Source: Bacteroidia bacterium (GTDB lineage Bacteria > Bacteroidota > Bacteroidia > Flavobacteriales > Flavobacteriaceae). Taken from it: DNA of 64,000 bases. The notes below the pieces were generated by a model. It saw nothing but the letters and a program-made list of their open reading frames with translations. It made no database searches and was not told where the DNA came from. Location of the stretch: positions 1-64,000 of the forward strand of contig JAUIFO010000006.1 in assembly GCA_030430385.1 (NCBI GenBank), given 5' to 3'. Below are positions 1 through 8,730 of the stretch, one piece after another (position 1 is the first letter of the stretch; every line of letters begins with the position of its first letter). The position numbers and the translations under genes were made by a program.

Positions 1-648
1 CCAATTGCTTTTGATGTGAGCATCATTAGAGATGGCGGCAGTTTTTCTGTAAGACGCGTTACCGCAAGACAGAAAGAAAAAATTATTTTCATATTAGCAG
101 CTTCCTACCAAAGAGAGGAGCAAGGCTATGAGCATCAAATTGAAATGGATCCAAATATTGAAGCTCCTGAAAACTTATTGAGTTGGACGCAAATGCTCGA
201 ACAGTTTGGTGATGCGCTTCCAAGTAAGACCAAAGGATTTTTAGAAATTGATAGACCTGTAGAATTTAAACCTACTCAAATTGTAAATCCTTTTGATTCT
301 AAAGATCTACCACCTTTTACTAATGTTTGGTTTAAATTCAACGGCGAAACAGCTCATTTAAGTCGTGAAAACAAACAAGAAATTCTTACTTATGTTTCAG
401 ATTATAATATCTTAACAGCAGCAATGAATAGACATGCAAGTAAGGCTAACTGGAACAATACACAAACGGCAAGTTTAGACCATTCAATGTGGTTTTTTAG
501 AGAAGTCGATTTTAATGATTGGATGTTATATACCATTGAATCACCAAATACTTCTGGAGCACGTGGATTTGCAAAAGGAAATATCTTTACTAGAGATGGA
601 ATCCTTGTTGCTTCAGTTGCACAAGAAGGCTTGATGCGACCTAAGTAA
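1..648 (+). CDS. tesB: acyl-CoA thioesterase II, 5'-truncated by window edge
   Basis: The frame is open from base 1, so the N-terminal part lies outside the window; a GTG at 16 is internal to the family domain, not the real start. The double hot-dog thioesterase hydrolyses acyl-CoA to free fatty acid and CoA. Visible are the family stretch IRDGGSFSVRRV near the left edge, the SLDHSMW motif with the catalytic-type Asp, and the C-terminal VASVAQEGLMR motif with the conserved Gln. About 216 residues are present of the usual roughly 285. It ends 10 bases before the next gene, so it probably shares its transcript. The identification rests on these family motifs. Confidence 0.9.
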   Translation, partial: PIAFDVSIIRDGGSFSVRRVTARQKEKIIFILAASYQREEQGYEHQIEMDPNIEAPENLLSWTQMLEQFGDALPSKTKGFLEIDRPVEFKPTQIVNPFDSKDLPPFTNVWFKFNGETAHLSRENKQEILTYVSDYNILTAAMNRHASKANWNNTQTASLDHSMWFFREVDFNDWMLYTIESPNTSGARGFAKGNIFTRDGILVASVAQEGLMRPK

Positions 649-658
649 ATTTAATGAG

Positions 659-1345
659 ATGCGAAACCCTTTAAGAATAGGACATCGAGGTGCTAAGGCT
701 TATGTTACTGAAAATACCATAGCGTCTATTGAAAAAGCACTTGAGCTTGGTGTTGACGGAATTGAAATTGATGTGCACCTTTGTGCTTCTGGAGAACTCG
801 TGGTGTTTCACGATGTGACTTTAGACCGAATGACAAATGGTACAGGAGAGATTTCAGGGTTAACACTTCAGGCCTTAAAAGCATTAAAAGTAAAAGACGT
901 GCATCACATTCCAACACTTGAAGAAGTACTTCTTGTGATAGATCAGCAGTGTATGGTTAATATTGAACTTAAAGGTGTTGGTACAGCAAAACCAACAATG
1001 CAAATGATTCTTGATTTTATAGAAAAACGCAATTGGAATCCAGATCTTTTTTTGGTGTCAAGTTTTCAGCATAAAGAATTAGAAATTGCGCATACTACAA
1101 ATCCGTTAATTAGATTAGGTGTCTTAACCAAAGCGTCTGTTTCTGAAGCTTTAACTTTTGCTACAACTATTAATGCCTATGCCATTCATCCTAATGTTGC
1201 ACTTTTAACTAAAACTAATGTTCAAAAGGCTCAATCGAAAGGTTTTAAAGTGATGACGTGGACTGTTAATGATGCAATCGCAATTGAACGTATGAAAGAT
1301 TATGGTGTTGACGGAATCATTTCAGATAATCCAGATCTTATATGA
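659..1345 (+). CDS. glycerophosphodiester phosphodiesterase
   Basis: A GDPD-family TIM-barrel hydrolase that splits glycerophosphodiesters to glycerol-3-phosphate and an alcohol. The catalytic features are visible: H9-R10 in IGHRGAK, E18-N19, the metal-binding E36 and D38 in GIEIDVH, and H51 in VVFHDVT. At 228 residues it is the size of the small cytoplasmic UgpQ-like type, and no signal peptide is seen. The ATG at 659 follows the thioesterase stop by 10 bases. Its 3' end overlaps the next start by four bases (ATGA), so the two are co-translated. The exact substrate cannot be read from the sequence. Confidence 0.92.
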   Translation: MRNPLRIGHRGAKAYVTENTIASIEKALELGVDGIEIDVHLCASGELVVFHDVTLDRMTNGTGEISGLTLQALKALKVKDVHHIPTLEEVLLVIDQQCMVNIELKGVGTAKPTMQMILDFIEKRNWNPDLFLVSSFQHKELEIAHTTNPLIRLGVLTKASVSEALTFATTINAYAIHPNVALLTKTNVQKAQSKGFKVMTWTVNDAIAIERMKDYGVDGIISDNPDLI

Positions 1346-2571
1346 AAATTTACGATGTTATTATTGTTGGAGGAGGAGCAGCGGGATTTTTTGCTGCAAT
1401 TAATATAGCTGAAGCTAACCCAAACTTGAGTGTTGCTATTCTAGAAAAAGGGAAATCTGGATTGCAAAAAGTCAAAATTTCAGGAGGAGGACGCTGTAAT
1501 GTTACGCATGCAGAATTTATACCTTCAGAATTAATTCAGAATTATCCAAGAGGTGACAAAGAGTTATTAGGACCATTTCATCAATTTATGACAGGTGATA
1601 CTATGGCTTGGTTTGAAAAACGAGGTGTTGCTCTCAAAATAGAAGAAGATGGTAGAGTTTTTCCTGTTTCAGATGATTCGCAAACCATAATTGATTGTTT
1701 TTTAAATGAAGCTAGTAAGCATAAGATTGACGTGCTATACCATCATTCTTTACAATCTATTCAAACTGCTGAGACAAGCAATGTTTCACAAAGGTTTCAA
1801 CTTGAAACCAATCAAGGTGATTTTTCATGCCAAAAGCTACTCATAGCCACAGGAAGCAATCCTAAAATATGGAAAGTTTTAAAAAGGCTTGGACATACCA
1901 TTTCGGAACCTGTTCCATCATTATTTACTTTTGATATTGCGGATAATCGTATTAAAGATATACCTGGTGTTGTAGCTAAAAATGTTGTAGTAAAAGTTCA
2001 AGATTCTAATTTATGGAGTGAAGGTCCTTTACTTATTACTCATGTAGGAATGAGCGCTCCAGCAATTCTTAAGCTATCTGCTTTTGGTGCTCTTGAACTA
2101 GCCAAACGAAATTATAAGTTCAATATTGAAGTTAATTTTATTAGACTGCCTTTTGAGGATTGCCTCAATGAGTTAAAGCAGTTAAAATTTGAGTTAGCCA
2201 AAAAAACAATTTACAAGTTTTCGCAATTTGATTTGCCTAAACGACTTTGGCAACAGTTGGTGTTAGCGTCAAATCTGAATGCTGAAAGTCGATGGGCAGA
2301 TTTGTCTAATCAACAAATGGAATTACTTGCGAAGCAACTTACAAAAGCAGTTTTTGAAGTGAATGGTAAAAGTACATTCAAGGAAGAGTTTGTGACAGCT
2401 GGAGGCATCGATTTAAAAGAAGTGAATTTTAAAACGTTTGAAAGTAAGTTGCATCCTAAGTTATATTTTGCAGGTGAAATTTTAAATATAGATGCTGTCA
2501 CTGGTGGATTTAATTTTCAAAATGCATGGACAGGAGCGTTTATTGCTTCACAATCAATAGCACTATCATGA
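1342..2571 (+). CDS. HI0933/YhiN-family FAD-dependent oxidoreductase
   Basis: A flavoprotein of the HI0933 (YhiN) family, 409 residues. The N-terminal dinucleotide-binding motif GGGAAGFFAAINIAE is clear, followed by the family stretch KISGGGRCNVTH near residue 50. The C-terminal segment ends with the typical FAGEILNIDAVTGGFNFQ, which closes the FAD-binding fold. The biological substrate of this family is not established. The gene overlaps both neighbours by four bases, which suggests a tight operon with the phosphodiesterase and the DUF1697 gene. Confidence 0.9.
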   Translation: MKIYDVIIVGGGAAGFFAAINIAEANPNLSVAILEKGKSGLQKVKISGGGRCNVTHAEFIPSELIQNYPRGDKELLGPFHQFMTGDTMAWFEKRGVALKIEEDGRVFPVSDDSQTIIDCFLNEASKHKIDVLYHHSLQSIQTAETSNVSQRFQLETNQGDFSCQKLLIATGSNPKIWKVLKRLGHTISEPVPSLFTFDIADNRIKDIPGVVAKNVVVKVQDSNLWSEGPLLITHVGMSAPAILKLSAFGALELAKRNYKFNIEVNFIRLPFEDCLNELKQLKFELAKKTIYKFSQFDLPKRLWQQLVLASNLNAESRWADLSNQQMELLAKQLTKAVFEVNGKSTFKEEFVTAGGIDLKEVNFKTFESKLHPKLYFAGEILNIDAVTGGFNFQNAWTGAFIASQSIALS

Positions 2572-3107
2572 ATACATTCATTGTTTTATTAAGAGGTATT
2601 AATGTTGGAGGTCATAAAAAAGTACCTATGGCAACATTGCGTGAGTTGCTTACAAAAGGTGGATATTATGAGGTCAAGACCTATATTCAAAGTGGAAATA
2701 TTGTTCTTCAATCTTCGGTTTTAGAGACTTCAGTAATCGAACAGAACATTCAAAAGTTGATTGCTGAATATTTTGGTTTTGATGTTTCTGTTTTAGTGAG
2801 AACTAGAGCTCATCTGCTCAATAACTTCAATGCTTGTCCTTTTTCGCAGCTAGAAAAAGAAAATAGCTATTTTGTTTTATTGAGTAAAATCCCAAGTGAT
2901 GAGAATCTTGAAAAAGTTAAGGCAATTGAATATGAAAATGAAATCTATCAGATTGTACAGGATTGCTTATATTTTTATGCTTCTGTTGGTTACGGAAAGT
3001 CTAAATTCAATATGAATCTATTCGAAAAGAAGCTTGAGCTAAGCGCAACGACTAGAAATTATAAAACGATGCTAAAGTTGTTGGATTTGTCTAAAGCTGA
3101 ACAATAG
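2568..3107 (+). CDS. DUF1697 family protein
   Basis: A 179-residue protein beginning FIVLLRGINVGGHKKVPM, the hallmark of DUF1697. The frame stays open upstream to 2526, but the ATG at 2568 overlaps the previous stop as ATGA and begins exactly at the conserved domain, so it is the likely start. DUF1697 proteins are small, cytoplasmic and of unknown function. No signal peptide or membrane segment is seen. Co-translation with the HI0933-type flavoprotein is likely. Confidence 0.85.
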   Translation: MNTFIVLLRGINVGGHKKVPMATLRELLTKGGYYEVKTYIQSGNIVLQSSVLETSVIEQNIQKLIAEYFGFDVSVLVRTRAHLLNNFNACPFSQLEKENSYFVLLSKIPSDENLEKVKAIEYENEIYQIVQDCLYFYASVGYGKSKFNMNLFEKKLELSATTRNYKTMLKLLDLSKAEQ

Positions 3108-3115
3108 ATATTCCT

Positions 3116-3123
3116 TATTTTTG
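3116..3123 (+). promoter_or_regulatory. -7 promoter box upstream of mvaD
   Basis: TATTTTTG fits the Bacteroidota -7 consensus TAnnTTTG and lies 17 bases before the mvaD start. No well-spaced TTG -33 element is obvious, so this is a moderate call. It lies between the DUF1697 stop and mvaD and would separate two transcription units. Confidence 0.45.
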
Positions 3124-3139
3124 CAGAATACAAGTATCT

Positions 3140-4225
3140 ATGACAGCACAAGATTTTATTCCAAAATCCTATTCTAATAATCCTTCTCAAGGACAACACA
3201 GTTGGTCCTCGCCAAGTAATATAGCTCTTGTTAAATATTGGGGAAAGAGAGCGCATCAAATTCCAGAAAACCCTTCTGTTAGTTTTACTTTAAATTATTG
3301 TAAAACAATTACTTTGGTAAGTTATTCTAAGAAAGTTGCTCATTCTGAATTTTCTTTTGAGGTGTATTTAGATGGAGAATTAAAAGATAGTTTCAAACCG
3401 AAAATCGAAACATTTTTTAAGCGTATCGAAGCATATCTTCCTTTTTTGAAAGCGTATCATTTTAAAATTGAAACCAAAAATACGTTTCCCCATAGTTCAG
3501 GGATTGCATCTTCAGCTTCAGGAATGAGTGCTTTAGCATTGTGTTTAATGAGTATTGAACAAGAATTCACCTCGAATACAATGGAAACTTCTTTTTTCTA
3601 CAAAAAGGCTTCTTTTCTGGCACGTTTAGGTTCTGGAAGCGCTTGTCGTAGTTTAGAAGGTGACTTAGTTGTTTGGGGAGAACATAAGGAAATTAAAGGA
3701 AGTTCTAATCTATTCGGTACCAAATATCCTTATACAGTTCATAAGAATTTTAAAAACTATCAAGACACAATTTTGTTAGTTGATAAAGGCGAAAAACAAG
3801 TGAGTAGTACTGTAGGTCATAATTTAATGCACAACCATCCGTTTGCAAACAGACGATTTGAACAAGCTCATGATAATTTATCTAAGCTGATTTCTGTGTT
3901 TGAATCTGGCGATTTAGATGCGTTTATTAAGATTGTTGAAAGTGAAGCGTTGACACTTCATGCTATGATGATGACAAGCATGCCTTATTTCATATTGATG
4001 AAACCAAATACTCTGGAAATTATCAATAGGATTTGGAAATACAGAGCACAAAACCAATCAAAAATCTGTTTTACACTTGATGCTGGAGCTAATGTTCACG
4101 TCTTGTATCCTGAAAGTGAAACAAAGGAAGTCATGACTTTTATTACATCCGAATTAGTTGCGTTTTGTCAAAACGGACATTATATTAGCGACCAAATTGG
4201 TTTTGGAGCTGAATATTTGAGTTAA
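3140..4225 (+). CDS. mvaD: diphosphomevalonate decarboxylase
   Basis: This GHMP-superfamily enzyme catalyses the last mevalonate step, ATP-dependent decarboxylation of mevalonate diphosphate to isopentenyl diphosphate. The N-terminal motif SPSNIALVKYWGKR is diagnostic (K32, K36). The phosphate-binding loop PHSSGIASSASG is at residues 117-128. The conserved Asp is D314 in TLDAGANVHVLY. The length of 361 residues is slightly above the family norm because of a short N-terminal extension. The mevalonate kinase gene follows 91 bases later; HMG-CoA reductase and another GHMP kinase lie at 38839-41084. Confidence 0.95.
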   Translation: MTAQDFIPKSYSNNPSQGQHSWSSPSNIALVKYWGKRAHQIPENPSVSFTLNYCKTITLVSYSKKVAHSEFSFEVYLDGELKDSFKPKIETFFKRIEAYLPFLKAYHFKIETKNTFPHSSGIASSASGMSALALCLMSIEQEFTSNTMETSFFYKKASFLARLGSGSACRSLEGDLVVWGEHKEIKGSSNLFGTKYPYTVHKNFKNYQDTILLVDKGEKQVSSTVGHNLMHNHPFANRRFEQAHDNLSKLISVFESGDLDAFIKIVESEALTLHAMMMTSMPYFILMKPNTLEIINRIWKYRAQNQSKICFTLDAGANVHVLYPESETKEVMTFITSELVAFCQNGHYISDQIGFGAEYLS

Positions 4226-4285
4226 TTCTCAAGTTATCAGCTACTAAATACACTTAAATACTAATCCAAATCATAGAATATTACG

Positions 4286-4293
4286 TATATTTG
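4286..4293 (+). promoter_or_regulatory. -7 promoter box upstream of mevalonate kinase
   Basis: TATATTTG is a perfect match to TAnnTTTG, 23 bases before the kinase start, so transcription would begin close to 4300. No TTG is seen at the expected -33 distance. It suggests the kinase and prenyltransferase can be transcribed separately from mvaD. Confidence 0.5.
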
Positions 4294-4316
4294 TTAAAGT
4301 TAACAGCTAGTCATTC

Positions 4317-5246
4317 ATGAAAGGACCGCTTTTTTATTCAAAAATATTACTCTTTGGTGAATATGGGATCATCAAAGATTCGAAAGGGTTGTCAATCCCT
4401 TATAATTTTTACAATGGCGCTTTAAAAACAGATGATAATCCATCGCAAGAGGCCATCAAATCAAATGAAAGTCTTAGAGGATTTGTATCATATCTCAAAG
4501 AGATTGATCCTGCTTTAGTAAAGTTTGATATTGAAACGTTGTCTAACGATGTAGCGCAAGGGATGTACTTTGATTCCTCTATTCCGCAAGGTTATGGTGT
4601 TGGAAGTAGTGGTGCGTTAGTAGCTGCTATCTATGATAAATATGCTCAAGATAAGATTACTGTTTTAGAAAATTTAACACGAGAAAAGTTATTAAAGCTC
4701 AAGGCTATTTTTTCTGAAATGGAATCGTTTTTTCACGGAAAATCTTCAGGATTGGATCCATTAAATAGTTATTTAAGTATTCCAATTCTAATCAACTCTA
4801 AAGATAATATTGAAGCTACTGGAATTCCAGCACAACAAACCGAAGGTAAAGGTGCTGTGTTTTTACTAGACTCTGGTATTATTGGTGAAACGGCACCTAT
4901 GGTTCGTATTTTTATGGAAAATATGAAGCAAGAAGGCTTTAGACATATGCTCAAAGATCAGTTTATTAAACATACCGATGCTTGTGTTGAAGATTTTCTT
5001 AAAGGTGATATCAAGTCTTTGTTTAAAAATACAAAGCAACTTTCTAAAGTGGTACTGAGCCATTTCAAACCTATGATTCCTCAACAATTTCACGAGTTAT
5101 GGAAAAAAGGTATTGAAACTAATGAATACTATTTGAAATTATGTGGCTCAGGTGGAGGCGGTTATATTCTTGGATTTACTGAGGATTTTGAAACAGCCCA
5201 AAAATCACTTAAAGATTATAAATTAGAAGTCGTTTATAACTTCTAA
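4317..5246 (+). CDS. mevalonate kinase-like GHMP kinase
   Basis: A GHMP-family kinase, 309 residues, assigned to mevalonate 5-phosphorylation by its place next to mvaD and by its sequence. It starts with KILLFGEYGII, has the phosphate-binding loop PQGYGVGSSGA at residues 90-100 and a conserved Asp, D147, in GKSSGLDPLN. A C-terminal Gly-rich stretch LCGSGGGGYILGF matches GHMP motif 3. It could in principle act on phosphomevalonate instead, since the genome has a second GHMP kinase of this kind at 38839-39777. No signal peptide is seen. Confidence 0.85.
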   Translation: MKGPLFYSKILLFGEYGIIKDSKGLSIPYNFYNGALKTDDNPSQEAIKSNESLRGFVSYLKEIDPALVKFDIETLSNDVAQGMYFDSSIPQGYGVGSSGALVAAIYDKYAQDKITVLENLTREKLLKLKAIFSEMESFFHGKSSGLDPLNSYLSIPILINSKDNIEATGIPAQQTEGKGAVFLLDSGIIGETAPMVRIFMENMKQEGFRHMLKDQFIKHTDACVEDFLKGDIKSLFKNTKQLSKVVLSHFKPMIPQQFHELWKKGIETNEYYLKLCGSGGGGYILGFTEDFETAQKSLKDYKLEVVYNF

Positions 5247-5256
5247 ACGTTTCATT

Positions 5257-6162
5257 ATGTTTTCACGCAGACAAAAAATGATTATGCTGAAATTTTTCAG
5301 TATGTTCTCTGTTGTGCGTGGTTACAATATTTTGGTTATTGTTGTTGCGCAATACCTAACATCTGTCTACATTCTTGCTCACGACAAACCTTTAAAATCA
5401 GTACTTCTTGACATAAATTTATTAGTGTTGGTATTAGCATCATCTGCTACAATTGCTGCTGGCTATATTATCAATAATTTTTACGATTCTGAGAAAGATC
5501 AAATTAACCGTCCGTTTAAATCTAAGTTAGATAGATTGGTGAGTCAAAATACCAAGCTGTCATTCTACTTTGTTCTAAATTTCTGCGCTGTTATAATGGC
5601 GAGTTATGTGTCGTTTAATGCGGTTTTATTTTTTTCTGTATATATATTTGGTATTTGGCTCTATTCTCATAAACTGAAAAAGCTTCCATTTATTGGTAAC
5701 TTAACTTCAGCAATACTTACCATCACACCGTTTTTTGCCATTTTCTTATATTATAAAAACTTTGAAACCGTCATATTTGTCCATGCCATTTTCTTGTTTT
5801 TAATGATCTCAATGCGAGAATTGACCAAAGATTTGGAAAACATGAAAGGTGATTTGTTATTAGATTATAAAACAATTCCTGTGGTTTATGGGGAAAAAAC
5901 GTCAAAGCTTATGCTAACGGTTTTAATACTCCTTACAAGTATTCCTTTATACTTATTACTCACTCGTTTTAACATAGGACATATGGATGTCTTTTTTTAC
6001 CTTTCAGTAGTGCTATTACTTATTTTTCTATTGTTGCTTTGGAAGTCGAGCACAAAAACACATTATTTAATACTTCATAATATTTTGAAATTCATCATTT
6101 TGGCTGGTGTGTTTAGTATTGTACTCATCAATGTCAATGTGGTATTAACTAGAATTCCTTAA
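5257..6162 (+). CDS. UbiA-family prenyltransferase, geranylgeranylglycerol-phosphate transferase-like
   Basis: An integral membrane prenyltransferase of 301 residues with about eight or nine hydrophobic helices. The first Asp-rich motif is NNFYDSEKD (residues 73-81, followed by QINRPFKSK). The second is RELTKDLENMKGD (187-199). Flavobacterial relatives are usually annotated as geranylgeranylglycerol-phosphate geranylgeranyltransferase by similarity to the archaeal ether-lipid enzyme, but a quinone-type or other acceptor is equally possible. Methionines at residues 8 and 10 are alternative starts. It follows mevalonate kinase by 10 bases, so isoprenoid precursor supply and use sit in one unit. 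Confidence 0.8.
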   Translation: MFSRRQKMIMLKFFSMFSVVRGYNILVIVVAQYLTSVYILAHDKPLKSVLLDINLLVLVLASSATIAAGYIINNFYDSEKDQINRPFKSKLDRLVSQNTKLSFYFVLNFCAVIMASYVSFNAVLFFSVYIFGIWLYSHKLKKLPFIGNLTSAILTITPFFAIFLYYKNFETVIFVHAIFLFLMISMRELTKDLENMKGDLLLDYKTIPVVYGEKTSKLMLTVLILLTSIPLYLLLTRFNIGHMDVFFYLSVVLLLIFLLLLWKSSTKTHYLILHNILKFIILAGVFSIVLINVNVVLTRIP

Positions 6163-6277
6163 GCTGAATACATACTAATCATCAAGGGCAATATTAAAAC
6201 TCAAAATCGCAAATTAATTTTTAATGTAGACTCTTTAAACAACATTAGAATATTTCGAATCCTAAGAAGTAATATAC

Positions 6278-6285
6278 TACCTTTG
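6278..6285 (+). promoter_or_regulatory. -7 promoter box upstream of the pseudouridine synthase
   Basis: TACCTTTG matches TAnnTTTG and lies 42 bases before the ATG at 6327. Transcription from here would begin at about 6292, past the alternative TTG codon at 6288, which argues for the ATG at 6327 as the real start. The -33 element is weak. Confidence 0.5.
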
Positions 6286-6326
6286 CATTGTATTTTGTTT
6301 CTAACAACACGTATAAAACTACACTG

Positions 6327-7115
6327 ATGCATAATAAACGTCACGATAAAGGAAGGCCTTCAAATACAAAAAAGCCATCCTCTAAACATAAAAAACCGAA
6401 TACATCTTCAGATGAGATTAGGTTAAATAAATACATAGCCAATTCAGGTATATGTTCACGTCGTGATGCAGATATGCATATTTCTATAGGTAGTGTAACT
6501 GTAAATGGAAAGGTTGTTACAGAAATGGGTTACAAGGTAAAACTTGATGATGAGGTGCGTTTTGATGGCGCGCGTATAACACCTGAAAAGAAAACCTATG
6601 TTTTATTGAATAAACCTAAAGGTTTTGCTACAACTACCAGCGAAAACAAAGGAAAAACAGTAATGGATTTAGTAGCAAATGCTACCAATGCTCGTATCAA
6701 GCCTATTGGTCGTTTGGGTAGAAATTCTACAGGATTATTATTGTTTACGAACGATGAAAAGGTCGTGAACCGTTTTACAAATTCTAAGCAAGGAGTTGTG
6801 CGTTTGTTTGAAATTGAGTTAGATAGAAATCTGAAATTTGAAGATCTAAAGAAAATTCAAACAGGTCTAAAAATTCACGGGAAACTGGTTGCTGTTGAAG
6901 AGATTAGCTATATAGAAGATACACCTAAAAACCAGATTGGTCTGAAGATCAAGAATACAGGAAATTCCATTTTGCATACCATTTTCGACCATTTAAAGTA
7001 TGATATTGTTCGTGTAGATTGTGTTGCTATTGGTCACCTCACGAAAAAAGATTTGCCTCGTGGTCATTGGAAACATTTAACACAACAAGAAGTGAATACT
7101 TTAAAAATGTTGTAA
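6327..7115 (+). CDS. RsuA/RluB-family pseudouridine synthase
   Basis: A 262-residue rRNA pseudouridine synthase. A basic, Ser/Lys-rich N-terminal tail of about 35 residues precedes an S4 RNA-binding domain (IRLNKYIANSGICSRRDAD). The catalytic domain follows, with the RLGRNSTGLLLFTND motif: in the family the Asp in RLDxxTxGLLL is catalytic, and here that position is Asn (GRLGRNSTG). The ATG at 6327 is preferred to a TTG at 6288 because of the promoter box. The family isomerises uridines in 23S or 16S rRNA. The replaced catalytic-type Asp makes activity uncertain. The stop abuts a convergent gene. Confidence 0.88.
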   Translation: MHNKRHDKGRPSNTKKPSSKHKKPNTSSDEIRLNKYIANSGICSRRDADMHISIGSVTVNGKVVTEMGYKVKLDDEVRFDGARITPEKKTYVLLNKPKGFATTTSENKGKTVMDLVANATNARIKPIGRLGRNSTGLLLFTNDEKVVNRFTNSKQGVVRLFEIELDRNLKFEDLKKIQTGLKIHGKLVAVEEISYIEDTPKNQIGLKIKNTGNSILHTIFDHLKYDIVRVDCVAIGHLTKKDLPRGHWKHLTQQEVNTLKML

Positions 7116-8129
7116 TTAATTAACCTTCACTGTATACGTCGCTATTAAGTCTTTGCCTAAAGAAAAATGGACGTCATAAAAGCCTCGATTATTAAAAGGG
7201 TAGTCAAAGGTTAATACCTTATTTTCAATATGGATATTTTCAGGGTTGACGGTTTGTGTTAAAAATCCATTATCTAAAACTAGAACCACATCTTTTATTT
7301 CCACCTCCTTTTTGAGCTTGTAAGAAAACTTCAAAGTGTCATTCTTGTTTATAAGATGTTGCATTTTTAGTGGACTATGTAAAGCAGATAAATGCTTGTA
7401 AGCGCTACCATACATGATGGGATTGTTTAAAAACTCATCAAAACTAGGTTGCTCCTCATCATTAATAAGCATCCATTTTGAATCGATTGGAAAGTGAGTT
7501 AACGCAAAGAATTTAGGCTCAGTTAAAAACAATCCGTTATTATACGAAAACTTAAAACCATAATTAAATGGATGCACAATGCCACTAGCCCAAGTAGCAT
7601 CACACAAATACCACTTCCCATTGAGTTTTACAGCATTCCATGAATGATTTGCAGAATTATAAGTGTCAATTGTTGTTGTACTGGTTCTTCCAAAACCGTT
7701 GATCATAACGCAATTAATATCGGCCAATTTTGATAGTTCACTTATAATATAGGAGTAGCCCGAACAAATTGTCTTTTTTCGTTTTCTAAGTTTACTAAAC
7801 AATTTGGTTTTAAAGGAGTCATTCCAATCTTCTAGTTTTAGACTGTCGTCTTCGTACTTGGCACGCTTCTTCTTATTCTTTAAGTACAACCGATAATCAT
7901 TGGCTACGTTTGTACATACCCAAAGATAAATAGCTCTAAAACGCTCTACATCTGTATCGAGATTTGAAGTAAGTTTATGCGCTAGATCAGGTAAATTTTT
8001 AAGAGATTCTCCTTCATAAGCATAGGCGATGCTATCTGCTTTATAGAAGTTAACCTGCCCAAAATCTGATATTTGCGCATAACATTGCCAAGAACATACG
8101 ACAATTAAAAAATAATAAAACGATTTCAT
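7116..8129 (-). CDS. exported transglutaminase-like domain protein
   Basis: A 337-residue protein with an N-terminal signal peptide (hydrophobic residues 5-18). The transglutaminase/protease-like core has a plausible Cys-His-Asp triad: C122 in TICSGYSY, H162 in NHSWNAV and D177 in YLCDATWASG. The C-terminal 100 residues look like a beta-rich domain. Such proteins occur in the periplasm or outer envelope of Bacteroidota as peptidases or cross-link-modifying enzymes; the substrate is unknown. It starts immediately after the stop of the upstream carboxypeptidase-D-like gene and ends against the convergent pseudouridine synthase, with no visible hairpin between them. Confidence 0.85.
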   Translation of the reverse strand: MKSFYYFLIVVCSWQCYAQISDFGQVNFYKADSIAYAYEGESLKNLPDLAHKLTSNLDTDVERFRAIYLWVCTNVANDYRLYLKNKKKRAKYEDDSLKLEDWNDSFKTKLFSKLRKRKKTICSGYSYIISELSKLADINCVMINGFGRTSTTTIDTYNSANHSWNAVKLNGKWYLCDATWASGIVHPFNYGFKFSYNNGLFLTEPKFFALTHFPIDSKWMLINDEEQPSFDEFLNNPIMYGSAYKHLSALHSPLKMQHLINKNDTLKFSYKLKKEVEIKDVVLVLDNGFLTQTVNPENIHIENKVLTFDYPFNNRGFYDVHFSLGKDLIATYTVKVN

Positions 8130-8555
8130 TTATCGAGATCGCTTCGATTTATAAGGAATATTTGTAGCTGGAGCTCCAACAATATCAATGTATTCCGAAG
8201 TCATTTGTAAATTGATAAAAGAAGAATCTGCCTTAATTTTAATACGTTCTGTTTGATATCCTAAATAGCTAAACACCAAAACATCACCAACTTGTAATGC
8301 TTTCGGAAAGATAAACGTACCATCAGTATCTGTAATAGCTCCAACATTACTACCTTCTAAAGCAATGTTAACACCAGTTAACGGACCAGCTTCATCACTA
8401 ACCATACCTTTTATAGTAATTTCTGAAGGCGTTTGAGTTTGCGCATTTACTGAGTTAAACGCCATTGCTACTAATAAAAATAATGTTGCAATTGTATAAG
8501 TAACAGCTTTTGATACATGCGTTCTTTGTTGAATAAGTAATACCTGTGTTTTCAT
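8130..8555 (-). CDS. carboxypeptidase-D regulatory-like domain protein
   Basis: A 141-residue protein with one N-terminal hydrophobic segment (about residues 17-38, ending VNAQ) that is probably a signal peptide. A single CarboxypepD_reg-like beta-sandwich follows, with the typical IKGMVSDEAGPLTGVNIALE and DVLVFSYLGYQTERI stretches. The domain is usually the N-terminal extension of SusC/TonB-dependent receptors, but here it stands alone and no barrel follows. It is co-transcribed with the transglutaminase-like gene from the promoter at 8578-8608. Function is unknown; a structural or adaptor role at the envelope is a guess. Confidence 0.8.
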   Translation of the reverse strand: MKTQVLLIQQRTHVSKAVTYTIATLFLLVAMAFNSVNAQTQTPSEITIKGMVSDEAGPLTGVNIALEGSNVGAITDTDGTFIFPKALQVGDVLVFSYLGYQTERIKIKADSSFINLQMTSEYIDIVGAPATNIPYKSKRSR

Positions 8556-8577
8556 AATTCTAATGTTTTATTTTCAC

Positions 8578-8608
8578 CAAATCTAATGCGAAGTCATTCA
8601 TACTACAA
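8578..8608 (-). promoter_or_regulatory. promoter for the 8555-7116 operon
   Basis: Read on the minus strand this is TTG (8608-8606), a 20-base spacer and TAGATTTG (8585-8578), a full match to the Bacteroidota promoter pattern. Transcription would begin near 8571, giving a short untranslated leader before the ATG at 8555. Confidence 0.65.
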
Positions 8609-8694
8609 CAGCATTTTAGCAAGACTTGCAATTGGTTTAGCGAAACGCCTTTTTCATCGAGTAAAAATTTTTATTAAAAATAGTACAAAAAAAG

Positions 8695-8723
8695 TTTGTA
8701 TGTCAAAAAATAAACTACATTTG
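8695..8723 (+). promoter_or_regulatory. promoter for the polyamine operon leader
   Basis: TTTG at 8695-8698, a 17-base spacer and TACATTTG at 8716-8723 form a good Bacteroidota-type promoter on the plus strand. No equally good box is found between here and speA at 9061, so the mRNA probably has a leader of about 330 bases. Confidence 0.6.
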
Positions 8724-8730
8724 CTTCGCT

